From: Azorinus chamasolen
Taxonomy: Eukaryota; Mollusca; Bivalvia; Cardiida; Solecurtidae
Length of the DNA: 64,000 nt
Direction of reading: 5' to 3'
Assembly (NCBI GenBank): GCA_963576725.1
Contig: OY755247.1
Span: 10,943,534-11,007,533 of the forward strand
This document shows positions 53,510-63,932 of the stretch, one piece after another (within the stretch, counting starts at the first letter, position 1; each line of letters opens with the position of its first letter). Under the pieces are notes generated by a model. It saw nothing but the letters and a program-made list of their open reading frames with translations. It did no database searches and was not told where the DNA came from. Position numbers and translations under genes: made by a program.

Positions 53510-54055
53510 AATTTGTATAACGTCGCCCTGTACTCCATGCTCAGTGTTATATTACCTGGTCCTTCGGGATCATCGGTTTAAATGATTTTGGTTAAGAATT
53601 TTTTTTAAATTCGGTGTTAGGGGCGCGAGTAGTGTTGCACTTCCAACTACTGCTAATGCACATACTCAATAACAGTACATAATGTGTATGAGTCATGCAG
53701 AAAAAGCCACATACAAAACACGCAACCACCAGAACAGCATCATGACAAGAAAGCACAGCAAATGTATATATATATATATATCAAAACACAAAAATATGCT
53801 TACAAAGACAAAACAAACAGACAGCAGGGGGAAGATGAAACTACCGCCTTGGAACGGTCAGTGATAATAGTCACTTGGGGTTTAAACCGGTTTAGGGGCG
53901 CCCAACCTCACACTTATTCCATCCCCACCCTAAAAGACAAATAGTGTAAATAATCATATCCCTCTCCGACTTATCTACAACATCTGTGATGGCAAATAAA
54001 CCGAGTCCGCAATTTTCCTCTTATTCGCATTGCTACTTTTAACCGTTAAGTGTAT
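53510..54055 (-). repeat. Repeat R split by an RT-element 3' region
   Basis: On the minus strand R begins near 54050 (TAGCAATGCGAATAAGAGG, GGACTCGGTTTA), is interrupted by an RT-element 3' region (about 53992-53672, with CCGTTCCAAGGCGG at 53845 and GAGGTTGGGCGCCC), then resumes with GTTGGAAGTGCAACACTACTC and ends near 53510. A nested retroelement insertion is the simplest reading. Confidence 0.7.
53765..53782. repeat. (TA)n microsatellite
   Basis: Nine TA units inside the RT-element 3' region. Confidence 0.9.
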
Positions 54056-54108
54056 CTGTGATAACTTTTGCGTCTCATCAAAATCCAAACTGTTTGAAAT
54101 ATCAAATT

Positions 54109-54553
54109 CAGTGGAACCTCGATATTTCGAATTCGGATAGCTCGAACTTCGAGATAGCTCGAAGTAAATGTTCTGTCCTTCCAAAATGTACACTACAGAG
54201 TTGCTCTAAAATGTATCACTACGCATATTTAGAAAAACATATGACGGCTTAATGCAGGTCTAAAGAAATGCTGAAAGCACCAATAGGAGACCTTCGTTAA
54301 GTTGTGGACTTTTAACTAAAAGGAAGGCAGGTCGGTGGTTTTGATCCCATGCGCTGCTTTGCAACGAATGAGATTAGCCGAAATCATCTTCTTGAAACCA
54401 TCCCTCATCATCATGTCATCTCATCATTCATCGGCGCTATATGACCTATTTTGTGTCGCAGTGCCGTAAAACCCAACTCACTTACTCACTCACTTCTGTT
54501 ATTTAAAGTGAATAGTATGACCCCTTGAAGTTTGAGATATTGAAGTTCAACTG
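54109..54553. mobile_element. TA-2 MITE hosting a SINE
   Basis: CAGTGGAACCTCGATATTTC at the left, GATATTGAAGTTCAACTG at the right before TA. Worn hairpin 54246-54302 (GGCTTAATGCAGGTCTAAAG). A SINE interrupts it at about 54318-54497. Confidence 0.85.
54318..54497 (+). mobile_element. tRNA-derived SINE, 5'-truncated, with ACTC tail
   Basis: Retains a B-box-like GGTTTTGATCCC (54337-54348), a body with CATCGGCGCTATATGACC and TCGCAGTGCCGTAAAACCC, and an (ACTC)n-type tail at 54474-54493. The A box is missing. Nested in a TA-2 MITE, so younger than it. Confidence 0.8.
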
Positions 54554-54942
54554 TAGATGATTTCGGAAAGAGATTGAAGAAAATTGAAACATTAAACAGA
54601 CCATGACTTTTTTCTGAAACTAAAGAAATTCTTATTGACCTCCGCTGATCTAATGAGAGTCTTTGATTCCCCAACTGAAGTTCTAATTTGGGTAGAATTA
54701 CAGTTTGAAATTAACTTTCTAGTGCTTTTGACGTATGTCAGGGATCGTATTTTGCGATTAACACAAAACACCACTCAGTATTTGGGAATAGTTTTTATTA
54801 TCTCTTCACTTTCATCACGAAACAGAATTCAACATGAAGAAATGTACATTCAATGTTTCCATTCAAATGTATTGGTGTACGCAATTATTTTTGTCTGTCC
54901 ACATTTCTCAAAGTTATTTTTCTCAAATTTGTAGTCATAGTG

Positions 54943-54976
54943 TCAAACAGTTTGGATCCTGATGAGACACCGAGTA
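54943..54976. mobile_element. P4 left hairpin arm only
   Basis: GTCAAACAGTTTGGATCCTG then ATGAGACACCGAGTAA, ending abruptly at AAAACAAGAGC. Confidence 0.65.
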
Positions 54977-55210
54977 AAAACAAGAGCTGTCCGCAGACAG
55001 CGCGCTCCACTTTCTTTAGTGCTGGATAGTGTCGTGGAAGTCTAAGTCGGAAAGGGGAGATAACTGTAGCAAAATCTAATTTTAGGGTTACCTGCCCTTG
55101 TAAAATGGGTCACCCTTGTAATAGTTAACATGCATACCAAATTTAAACCAAAAAAAGCGAATGATTTGCTTGAAACAATGATCGATATTGTAGGTTATTT
55201 ACGTCGTCTC
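54970..55210. repeat. ACAAGAGCTGTCCGCAGACAG repeat
   Basis: Begins ACAAGAGCTGTCCGCAGACA and includes GGAAAGGGGAGATAACTG and CATACCAAATTTAAACC, wording I associate with dispersed bivalve repeats. Only one copy is in this window, so the call rests on recall. Confidence 0.4.
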
Positions 55211-55984
55211 GTAGAGGTTGAGATTTGAACTAAGTTTTATGAAAAGTCTTCAACGGGATAAGGAATTGACACGCAATTTGGTCAAATCCTGGGCTTTGGT
55301 AGATGACCTTCCTCATTTCACCGACCATGGTATTGGGTCGACCAGTATTTTCAAAATCTTGGCTTATTCTGGACAAAAACACATCCAGGTTCATAAGCGA
55401 CCACAGACATCGATCACTGGTATTAACAACTGGTATCGATCACGTGTATCAATAACATCTTTAAAAACCATGTCTGTTTCTAATGCGATATATATGTAAT
55501 TACAATACCAGAAGTCTCTATTACTGACCAAACCAAACAAAGATAAATAGTATTTAGTATTGACTAATTGGTAGCTTTACGAAAGAGTATTATGTTTTGG
55601 AACTATTAAACTAAGAGAAAACCTTAAAAGCAGCCGGCCTTAGAAAAAAATCTTTTCCACTGGTGTACTTATTCTTTAACTGGTCTAAGAAAAATATGCA
55701 AAAAGCGATGTTATATTTCTTAGTAGACCATTCTTATAGGTGCTTCTCCATACACGTTTCTCGTACGATCACGTGATCCGCTTTTGAAGATCGCCATCTG
55801 TTATTTGTAAACGACGAGGCGCCATTTGTCTGATTTCTCAACATTTTGTGTCACTTGTAATTATTTTTCATTTCCTTTTAGGATAAATATGGTCTACAGA
55901 ATATTCAAATTTGGACAGTGGATAGAATCAACGTGCGTCTTATAAATATATAGAGTTCAGTATATAAATACTACTATGATAAAT
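55211..55984. other. No supported gene
   Basis: A 93-codon plus frame (55218-55499) has no recognised domain. ATCACGTGATCC at 55768 is a short palindrome of unclear meaning. Confidence 0.4.
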
Positions 55985-56206
55985 ACAGACATATGTCTTG
56001 GATAAGATGCGCCTATTGAACACGGTGTTTCCTGCATGACTCATATTTGTACTATAATTATTTTTTAAAATAACTCCAGAAAATGATATGTTGTGACCAC
56101 TTTTAAGAATTATTTTTTCGAGATTATTCTAAAGAGTGAGCATAACACGATTTAATGGAGAAAGATGATTTTAGTGTTTGAATGACCAACTTTGTCTATG
56201 GCTCTA
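55985..56206. mobile_element. N-family MITE, degenerate
   Basis: GGATAAGATGCGCC left flank; stem 56088-56163 with TGTTGTGACCACTTTTAAG and CTAAAGAGTGAGC; right TATGGCTCTATTA. Confidence 0.6.
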
Positions 56207-56272
56207 TTAAAATATATGTTATTACAAAAGATTACATACAGGGACATACACATGTACAAAGTACAATGTATA

Positions 56273-56578
56273 CAGTTGAACTTCGATATCTCGAACTCTG
56301 ATAACTCGAACTTCGATATAACTCGAAGTAAAAGCTCGGTGCTTCCAAAATATACAGTATCAAATTGATTAAAATGTATTACAAAACATTTCTTGAAACA
56401 CACATGACAGCTTAATGCAGGTTGAAAGTGGTGCTGAAAGCTCTTGTAGGAGCGTCCATCATTACGTTTGACCTGCATTAAGATGTGAACTTAAAACTGT
56501 CCCGATTAGAAATCGAATGACTCGAAATTCTGTAATTTGTATCATCCTTTGAAGTTTCAACATATCGAAGTTCAGCTG
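56273..56578. mobile_element. TA-2 MITE, complete
   Basis: CAGTTGAACTTCGATATCTC to CATATCGAAGTTCAGCTG, TA-flanked. Palindrome 56407-56485 (CAGCTTAATGCAGG, CCTGCATTAAG); apex CTCTTGTAGGAG. Confidence 0.92.
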
Positions 56579-56659
56579 TATATGTAACTGATGCACATTT
56601 TCTAACAGCCAGTAGCGTAACAGAATCCATATGTAATGTACGCACCGTGACTATAGTCT

Positions 56660-56820
56660 ATTAGAGGTCAAGGGACATTCTCCCCGGGAAAATTAAGAAT
56701 TGTGTAGTCTTGAAACCATTGTGATAAATTGAGCATTTGCTCCAATAGGAGCAAATGCTCTAATTATCACAATGGTTTCAAAAAGGTGACGTCAGGCGTC
56801 AATATGAGGGGGTTGGTTAA
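56660..56820. mobile_element. P2 MITE, left end lost, perfect hairpin
   Basis: Palindrome 56710-56781, CTTGAAACCATTGTGATAAA arms with apex GCTCCAATAGGAGC. Right end AATATGAGGGGGTTGGTTAA. Confidence 0.85.
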
Positions 56821-57010
56821 AGCTTACAAGACACGACGGCACGTTTATCAAAGTCTACCCACTTAACCTTCGATTTTTGTTCCAGTTCTGTCCATAATAA
56901 TTCACCTTTCAGATTGATATGGCGCACGTGCGTAAGTGCGTATCACTAGCTACGTCCCTGGCAGCCATTTTATATTTCTTTTACAAGATATGCACGTCTT
57001 GTTTGTTTGT

Positions 57011-57123
57011 AGCATTAAGCTGTGAAATTGAGCAATAATTTAGAAATCGAATGAGTCGAACTTCTGTCATATCGCAGGACAGTGTATGGTCCCTTGAAGT
57101 TCGAGATATCGAAGTAGAACTGT
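57011..57123. mobile_element. TA-2 MITE, right half
   Basis: AGCATTAAGCTGTGAAATTG to GAGATATCGAAGTAGAACTG before TA. Confidence 0.75.
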
Positions 57124-57341
57124 ATGTCTGCGGTCTAGTCCCTTGTATTTTAGATTTACTTATATAAATTATTTATTTCACAGAACTGTTTTTACTTATA
57201 TGTTTAGCTACAGAAAACAATAACAAATTTGTGATTCGATGTAACAACGGGTATTAATAATTTGCATCGATAACAATGGTGTGTTATACAAGACGGTTTT
57301 TGTCAGACTTCTACTAGTCAGCGAAAGACCGCTATGTTGAA

Positions 57342-57417
57342 CCGCAAATTTCACGCCATCCATTTTTCACAAGTGTGAAATTTGCGGCCCCATTTTTCAC
57401 ATAATTTGTGAAAATTG
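57342..57417. repeat. TTTTTCACA palindrome cluster 1
   Basis: GCAAATTTCACGCC faces GTGAAATTTGCGG across CATTTTTCACAAGTGTGAAA; a second TTTTTCACATAATTTGTGAA lies beside it and touches the LINE start. Same motif family at 59035 and 62160-62300. Confidence 0.75.
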
Positions 57418-58257
57418 CTTGAACGTGTTCAAATCGAGGCAGTACGCTTAATCACGGGTCTCCGTCGCAACTCATCTCGATCTGCACTATACAAAGAGCT
57501 AGGCATACAAACTTTGCAGACTCGACGCAATAATCACAAACTCGTTATTATTTTCAAGATGTTAAACGGTTTATGCCCACAATTTTTGTTAGACTTAATA
57601 ATACCATACTTACCGGTTGAATCTAATTATAATCTTCGATCTCTTGGACAAACACTTCGTATACCTAGATGTAAAACCACATCATATTATAACAGTTTTC
57701 TTCCAAGCACAATAAAGGCATGGAATCAGCTCCCTCCAACAATTAAGTCATCAACCTCTGTCGAACAATTCAAAACCGCCTTAGAGCGACATTTCAATAA
57801 AATACAACCCCCATATTACTACAGTCTTGGTGAACGGAAAGAAATTATTATTCTATGCCAACTACGAAATGAAGCAAGTAATCTAAACGAGCATTTATTC
57901 AACCATTTCCTTTCCCAGTCAACAGCATGTCCTAATTGTTTTCACGTATGTGAAAATAATCAACACTTCTTTTTTGATTGTCCAGCCTACAATATCCAGA
58001 GACGAGTTATGCTAAATTCATTAACTAACATAAACGGACTAGAGGTTATATCTCTTGAATTCCTTCTACATGGAAACCCACGCTTGAGCAAAGTAGACAA
58101 TGAAAACTTAAATAGCGCCGTTGTGTGTTACATCAATGCGACCAAGAGATTTGAGTGACAATGTTAGCTGCTTCCTTCTTTCTTCTTCTCACTTTCTTCT
58201 TTATTGTTTCTCTTCTCTCCATTCCTACATAAAATGTATATTGACTTAATAGAAACT

Positions 58258-58443
58258 ACAGTCGTTCTTGTATTAAGTGGAATGTAGACTTTTAAATGCA
58301 TGTGGCTGCTTGGTGCGGGGTGTGTGTTATTCGAAAGACTACTGTATAATATCCATGCTATTTTGGCCTACATTGAGTGGCCGCCTGTATCAAAACTAAA
58401 AATAGATCGAATATTGATCGGTTGCTTGATACAAGAGATACTG
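58258..58443. mobile_element. CAGT-type MITE in LINE 3' UTR
   Basis: CAGTCGTTCTTGTATTAAGT at the left, CTTGATACAAGAGATACTG at the right before TA. Worn stem with GTGGCTGCTTGG and TTGAGTGGCCGCC. Confidence 0.65.
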
Positions 58444-58561
58444 TAGTATAATGCGAACTTAAACATGTAGTTAAGTGATACATACACGTCATGTATTCAT
58501 ATACTTATTTTGCTACACTACGTTTAATAATTACAACCAATTCAGAACCTAGAAAGTACAT

Positions 58562-58787
58562 TCGGACTCGATATCTCGAACTCGTTCAACAAGAATCTTC
58601 CCGCATTTCTACATTTAAATTGTAACATTTCTACCTCGCTTTAGTCGAATTTGTCCTTATTTCAAAATTTAAACGTGGATTATGCTGATTCGGTATGGGA
58701 TAACTGTACACACTATGAATCGATTTAGGCTTTGAATTAAGGATATGTTCGCCTTGGACGGGTTCGAGATACCGGGGTCTGACTGTA
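58562..58787. mobile_element. TA-2-like element in LINE 3' UTR
   Basis: GGACTCGATATCTCGAACTC at the left, GGTTCGAGATACCGGGGTCTG plus ACTG at the right before TA. No hairpin. Confidence 0.6.
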
Positions 58788-58960
58788 ATTAGATACAACT
58801 TATTATTTGATTACAACTCTCGTTTTCTATATACACGTACATGTATTTTCATTGATTTACCATATCGACTTGTATATGTATATGTATGACATGTTTATAC
58901 CTTGATGTTATTTGGAGAGGACTCACATAGGCTTTGCCTGTTGTCCAATCCTTTTCTCTG

Positions 58961-58966
58961 AATAAA
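58961..58966 (+). promoter_or_regulatory. Polyadenylation signal of the LINE
   Basis: AATAAA about 18 bases before the A-rich tail. Confidence 0.7.
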
Positions 58967-59034
58967 ATATTGTTTAAATTAAAAAAAAAAAATAAAAAAA
59001 ATGCGTTTTGTTCCTATACCCCCATTCAAAGCCC

Positions 59035-59130
59035 GACGCATTTTTCACGTATATGAAAAATGCGTCGAGACGATGTGGCAAATTATTCACTTCAAAACAC
59101 GCGACCCATTTTTCACACGTGAGAATATAT
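59035..59130. repeat. TTTTTCACA palindrome cluster 2
   Basis: GACGCATTTTTCACG faces TGAAAAATGCGTC (59035-59066), followed by CCATTTTTCACACGTGAGAA. Directly downstream of the LINE tail. Confidence 0.75.
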
Positions 59131-59389
59131 TGAAGTTGACAAATGTCTTTGGTCATTTCGGTTACAGACCAAGGTCGCAGGAATCGAAATACCAGATTTG
59201 TATTACAACTCAGAAGTTGATTTGGGTGCTTACTCAACAGACTTATTTGATTAAAATATAATTATGGGTCACGTGGGCAAAACGTATTTGGAGTTCCTTG
59301 TTAATGCGTCCACATATTTGATATGCATTATGATTGTGTCTGCATTTGATGTCCCCGTGTTGCGGCACATCTTGTTGCCGCTGTACATA

Positions 59390-59900
59390 GTGTCGCCGGC
59401 GACCATCTCTGCTGAAACAAATGGAACATATTGTCGACGGCGTTAATATGTGCCGAAGTTTTCGGCATATATTAATGCTGAACTGCACAAATTGTCGCCG
59501 GCGACAATATGTGACGAATGTTATGGTGCTGTTTAAGGGTATTTCTGCCGACAAAATGTCAAACGTCTTTAACGACGAACAAATTGACGACAGAGAACAT
59601 ACATATGGATGAAACGACAAACAGCCGGACGGATATGTGATCCTGTCAAAACAGTTGACACAATACAGAGCTTTTGATTATCATTGGCGCAATTACACTG
59701 TTGTGTCGTAAACCACCGACTACTATAATTTTGATTTCCCGACAAACGACAATATGACAGTGGCGTAACCCTTGTGCATGTATTGTCGCCGGTGCCGACA
59801 ACTTCGGCACATACTGTCGCCGGCGACAATATGTGCCGCTTGTTTTGACATACATTGTTGCCGGCGACGATATGTACACCGTCGACAACATGTACTGCAA
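59390..59900. repeat. GTCGCCGGCGAC palindrome cluster
   Basis: Exact GTCGCCGGCGAC at 59392 and within ATTGTCGCCGGCGACAAT (59491-59508) and CTGTCGCCGGCGACAA (59814); variants at 59855 (TTGCCGGCGACGA), 59432 and 59880 (GTCGAC centres). A second palindrome, GCCGAAGTTTTCGGC-like, accompanies them at 59451 and 59791. GC-rich islands within AT-rich DNA. Confidence 0.8.
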
Positions 59901-61370
59901 CACCCGGGATATCGTATATCTGGGATATTTTGTCCCGATCGGCTGCTAGTCTGTCACCCTGGTCATAAATCTAGAACCGTTTGCATATTGGGTGTGTACA
60001 TTTCTTAAGAAAAGACCTTTCACAATACAAAAAACTTTTGACCTTATGACCTTCTCCTTGACCTTTGACTTACTATTTTAAAAACTTATTTTGACTGATT
60101 AGGAGAAGTACCATTATAATTTGCGTATGTGAGTTTTGATACACACCATTTGTAGGAATACAAAATATTTGACCTGCTGACCTCTGAATTATCTTAAGCA
60201 TACTTAATGAAAAACCTTACCACTGGCTATCACTTCTGAACAATCGAAAATGGGGCTTTCAAACTTGGCACGTATTTTCCTTGCTTCAAGACCTTTTTAC
60301 AGTATGTAGCGTACATGGTGCGTGTATCTATCGTGCGTTCATCGTATATCATGTGTATATCTTTCGTGCGGATATGTTGTACATCTCACGGTTAATATAA
60401 TGGGTACTATTTCCATTTTATGGGATATTTGATTAATACTTTTTGTACTATGTGCATCATCTAAGGAAAGACAGAGTTATTCTTTACTTACGGTAATAGT
60501 AACGAAAGAAACCGTTCATATCTTATCGTTTAGTTTGTGTATATGTATCATGCGTGAATAGTATATCATGCGTGATCTATCGTATATCGTTACAACACAT
60601 ATGTTCACATATTTTGTATCGGACTTGACACACCATCTTTCGGCAATAATTTGAGAGCGAAGAAATAATTCTTCTCCGACTCTGCGCTACGTTTCCAGAT
60701 CACAACTTTGTTTTAAAAGAGATCAACGCAGAAATCTAAACCGAGAGTAGTTTATTTTAGAATTTTCAGCATTTAGGAAAAACATTGAAGAAAAATTCCT
60801 GCATTGATTGTTTTGAAAATCCTTATATCATTTCGACTCCTGTAGCGTAATAAAACGTATTGGCGATTTTGGCGTTCCTTAACTTGAACATTATATGAAG
60901 CAAAATGTTTGAATAGTTAGGGTTATAATGACTGCAGGCCAGTCTGTAAGGTGGGCCAGTATGATGACTGTAGGTATATTAATGGGCGTTTGGTCAGCAG
61001 CCAAACTCAGCTCAGACACGGGGGTTTTCGGCCTTGAAAAAACGCACGCTACCTCTGCTACCTCTATTCGTGTTATGGCTGCTATGGTGCATCGTACATT
61101 TGCAGCATCAAACCAATCGCATTATTTATAGGATCTAATGTCAATAGACAGGACACACACAAAATTGGCGCCAAAAGGTTTGAAAAAGGGCCATAAATTG
61201 GCCTCGGTTTTTTGTTATTGTTTTTTTTTTCGCATGGTACATCATGACCTTTTGTGACCTTCTTTAAATAGACGCGTACTGCCTATCTGGTTGTGCTTAT
61301 CTGGCACCGAAACAAGAATACAAGCAACGTTGTTTAAAGCTGTCACCCTCACGCACTACGAGTTAACTGG
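59901..61370. other. No supported gene
   Basis: Scattered CGTGCG/ATCGTATATC words at 60315-60600 form a loose degenerate repeat. A 67-codon frame at 60928-61131 has no domain. Confidence 0.45.
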
Positions 61371-61690
61371 CTTTAGTCTGACAGTACAATGAGAGTTTAC
61401 TGAAAGTAATTAGACACATCACTGAGAGTGAACTGACAGTAACCTGACAATTCAATGATGGAAAATATGATATATGATAATGATATTTATTTATTTATTC
61501 ATTTATTTATTTCGCCACATCACAGCATTACAAAAAATATTATCTTCATTAATTCATTAGTAAGACAGATTACTAAAAGCTACTCTACCGTATACTGTCA
61601 GTTTACTCTAATTTAACCTTATTTTCATTTCGGTATACTCTCAGTGCGCTGTCATTTCACGCTCAGTTTATTCTCAATGCCCTGTCAAAT
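61370..61690. repeat. Inverted repeats around an (ATTT)n tract
   Basis: CTGACAGTACAATGAGAGTT and ACTGAGAGTGAACTGACAGT on the left are echoed inverted by ACTGTCAGTTTACTC and ACTCTCAGTGCGCTGTCA on the right, around ATTTATTTATTC at 61489-61512. Possible unnamed foldback element. Confidence 0.55.
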
Positions 61691-62158
61691 TTTATATATG
61701 TATACATGTATTTACAAAACATTCTTATAATCTACGTCGGTTTTAAATAAGGTAATTGGATAATTCCTTAAATTATAATTTCTGTCACCATATACATAAT
61801 CCCAAGCAGTTTATATACAGACCAGACGCTGTGTCGCTCTGCATCTGGTCTGGATCAGAATTGCTTGCAATTCAAAAAACAGCTCAAATGGCAGGGACTT
61901 AGAGTGGATTTCATCATAAGCAGAAGTTCTACTTAACCGATTTTGAGATAACGAGAGTCGACTCATGGGGCATTACTGTCATAGACATAATTCAGGGACA
62001 AAGCTACCCTATCCGATATTTATTCAATGTCCTGATGGCAGTTTAAGATCTCTCGTGCGTAAGCATGTCAACAATAGCTAAACCATCTATTGACATATCT
62101 GTGAAAAAATGCGTTGGTATTAGTAGGTCTTCAGAAAATGGGGTTAAAGGGATGCGGA
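61691..62158. other. Mostly unassigned; one short stem
   Basis: CAGACCAGACGC and GCATCTGGTCTG (61821-61857) form a hairpin resembling the P families' inner stems. Element ends are not visible. Confidence 0.45.
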
Positions 62159-62159
62159 A

Positions 62160-62302
62160 ATTTTCACAGCACGGTTTTGTGACAAATGGGGCCGCATTTT
62201 TTCACACGTGTGAAAAATGGGGCCGCAAATTTCACCCGTGTGAAAAATGCGTCAACCCATTTTTCACACGTGTGAAAAATGGGTGGCGTGAAATTTGCGG
62301 TT
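62160..62302. repeat. TTTTTCACA palindrome cluster 3 (most complete)
   Basis: CCCATTTTTCACACG faces CGTGTGAAAAATGGG (62255-62284); TTTTCACACGTGTGAAAA again at 62198-62217; the outer GCCGCAAATTTCAC and GTGAAATTTGCGG pair across them. Confidence 0.85.
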
Positions 62303-62317
62303 CAAAACCGCTATCTT

Positions 62318-63345
62318 CTTACAATATCAGTTGAGTCGAGAGACTGCAGACATGACGACCCGCTCTCTTCTTACGATATCAGTGGAGTCGAAAGACTACA
62401 GGCACGGCTACATGTACCAGCTCTCTTTTTACTCTATCAGTGTAGTCGAGAGACTTCAGACAGTACGACCTGCTCTCTTCTTACAATATCAGTGGAGTCG
62501 AGCGACAACAGACACGGCAACCTGCTCTCTTCTTGCAGTGTCAGTGGAATCGAGAGACTGCAGACACGGCAACCTGCTCTCTTCTTACAGTATCAGTGGA
62601 GTCGAGAGACCACAGACACGGCAACCTGCTCTCTTCTTACAATATCAATGGAGTCGAGAGACTACATATATGACGACTCGCTCTCTTCTTACAATATCAG
62701 TGGAGTCAAGAGATTGCAGGCTCGGCGTCCTGCTATCTTCTTACAATATCAGTGGAGTCCAGAGACTACAGGCACGGCTACCTGCTCTCTTCTTCCAATA
62801 TAAGTGGAGTCGGGAGACTACAGACATGTCGACCCTCTCTCTTCTTACAATGTCAGTGGAGTCAAGAGACTGGCGCGTCGAGTCGACTATCCGCTCTCTT
62901 TTTACAATAGCAATATCGTCGAGATACTACAGACAGGATGACCCGCTATCTTATTACAATATCAGTGGAGTTGAGAGATGCGGACAGGGCGATCCGATCT
63001 CTTCTTGCAATATCAGTGGAGTCGAGAGACTGCACGCAGGGCGAACCGCTCTCTTGTTACAATATCAGTTGAGTTGAGAGACTGCGGTCACGGCGACCCG
63101 ATCTCTTCTAACAATATCAGTGGAGTCGAGAGACTGTCGCTTCGAGTCGACTATCCGCTCTCTTCCTACACTATCAGTATAGTCGAGAGACTACAGACAG
63201 GACGACCCGCTCTCTTATTACAATATCAGTGGAGTCGAGAGACTACAGACATGTCGATCCGCTCTCTTCTTACAATGTCAGTTGGGTCGAGAGACTGCAG
63301 GCAGGGCGACCCGCTCTGTTCTTACAACATCAGTTGAGTCGAGTA
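62318..63345. repeat. 52-bp tandem array, about 20 units
   Basis: Unit: CAGTGGAGTCGAGAGACTGC, then about 12 variable bases, then CGCTCTCTTCTTACAATAT. GAGAG and CTCTC within each unit can pair. Since 52 is one more than a multiple of three, frames rotate and overlapping open frames of 119-260 codons appear. I regard them as artefacts. Confidence 0.93.
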
Positions 63346-63346
63346 T

Positions 63347-63535
63347 CTAATGTCATTCTTTACGAATACTTCAGGCGTTTTCGACCGAACCTCAAATTGC
63401 TGAACGTAATATTGTCAGAATTAGCGGATTTTGCTGCTGTATCCAGTCTAAAGATAAATTTCGAAAACACATGCATTGTTTGGTTAGGTTACAACCAAAT
63501 AGTTCCGAGTATATTTAAACTTAGAGGGGGCACAA
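63347..63535 (+). pseudogene. LINE reverse transcriptase scrap
   Basis: About 60 codons with LLNVILSELADFAAVSSLKI and NFENTCIVWLGYN fit the region just after the RT catalytic box in non-LTR elements, where SGLKIN-K(T)-WLG is typical. No other part of the element is present; it abuts the end of the 52-bp array. Confidence 0.6.
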
Positions 63536-63559
63536 CAGGAGCAGAATAACAGATAAACG

Positions 63560-63824
63560 AACGTACTCAAGTACTGACACCATCTTTTCTCCACCAATAT
63601 GGAAAAATAGTCAAACAAAAGAGCCATACACGAAATGACACCGCATCAAACACCATCAAACAAGAAACGATAAAGCCACAAGACAAAACATAACAGGACC
63701 CATATCAAGACGAAAACCACTAAACATTAAGCACATTTAACAACAAAATTGACTATAGGCTGAAAGCAGGAGTGCCGCCTTGGAACGGCCAGTAACCAAA
63801 ATAAGCTACTGGGGGACTTAAACC
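63560..63824 (-). mobile_element. RT-element 3' region, copy 5
   Basis: Reverse complement of the 49480-49730 sequence: GGAAAAATAGTCAAAC, AGCCATACACGAAATGACAC, GAGTGCCGCCTTGGAACGGC and ACTGGGGGACTTAAACC. Cut off at 63824 by an N element. Confidence 0.8.
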
Positions 63825-63826
63825 TT

Positions 63827-63932
63827 TTCGAGACGATTCTAAAGAGTATTCACAAAATAGGGTTTGGTGGAGAAATAAGGAAGTTATTCTTGAAAATGTT
63901 TTGATACACGCACCTTATCTCGACCTCTGAGA
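63827..63932. mobile_element. N-family MITE, right half
   Basis: CGAGACGATTCTAAAGAGTA, GGGTTTGGTGGAGAAATAAG and CACCTTATCTCGACCTCTG; the left half is missing. Confidence 0.75.

Larger units (their letters stand above)
57418..58995 (+). pseudogene. 5'-truncated LINE, ORF2 C-terminus and 3' end
   Basis: An open frame (57418-58158, about 246 codons) matches the region after the RT palm in jockey/CR1-type LINEs: LERVQIEAVRLITGLRR, LYKELGIQTLQTRRNNHKL, FKMLNGLCPQFLLDLI and FLPSTIKAWNQLPPTIKSS, then a terminal zinc-knuckle-like CPNCFHVCENNQHFFFDC. No stop occurs inside, so the insertion is fairly young. The 3' UTR includes two MITE-like insertions (58258 and 58562), AATAAA at about 58961 and an A-rich tail 58980-59000. 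It starts mid-protein without its own promoter, so it is not a functional gene. Confidence 0.88.

Noticed and set aside
57418..58158. Intact host gene of 247 codons
   Set aside because: It matches the C-terminal part of LINE ORF2, begins mid-domain, and is followed by a polyadenylation signal and an A-rich tail.
62279..63337. Overlapping 119-260 residue proteins
   Set aside because: Produced by frame rotation of a 52-bp tandem unit; the three frames carry equivalent repeats.
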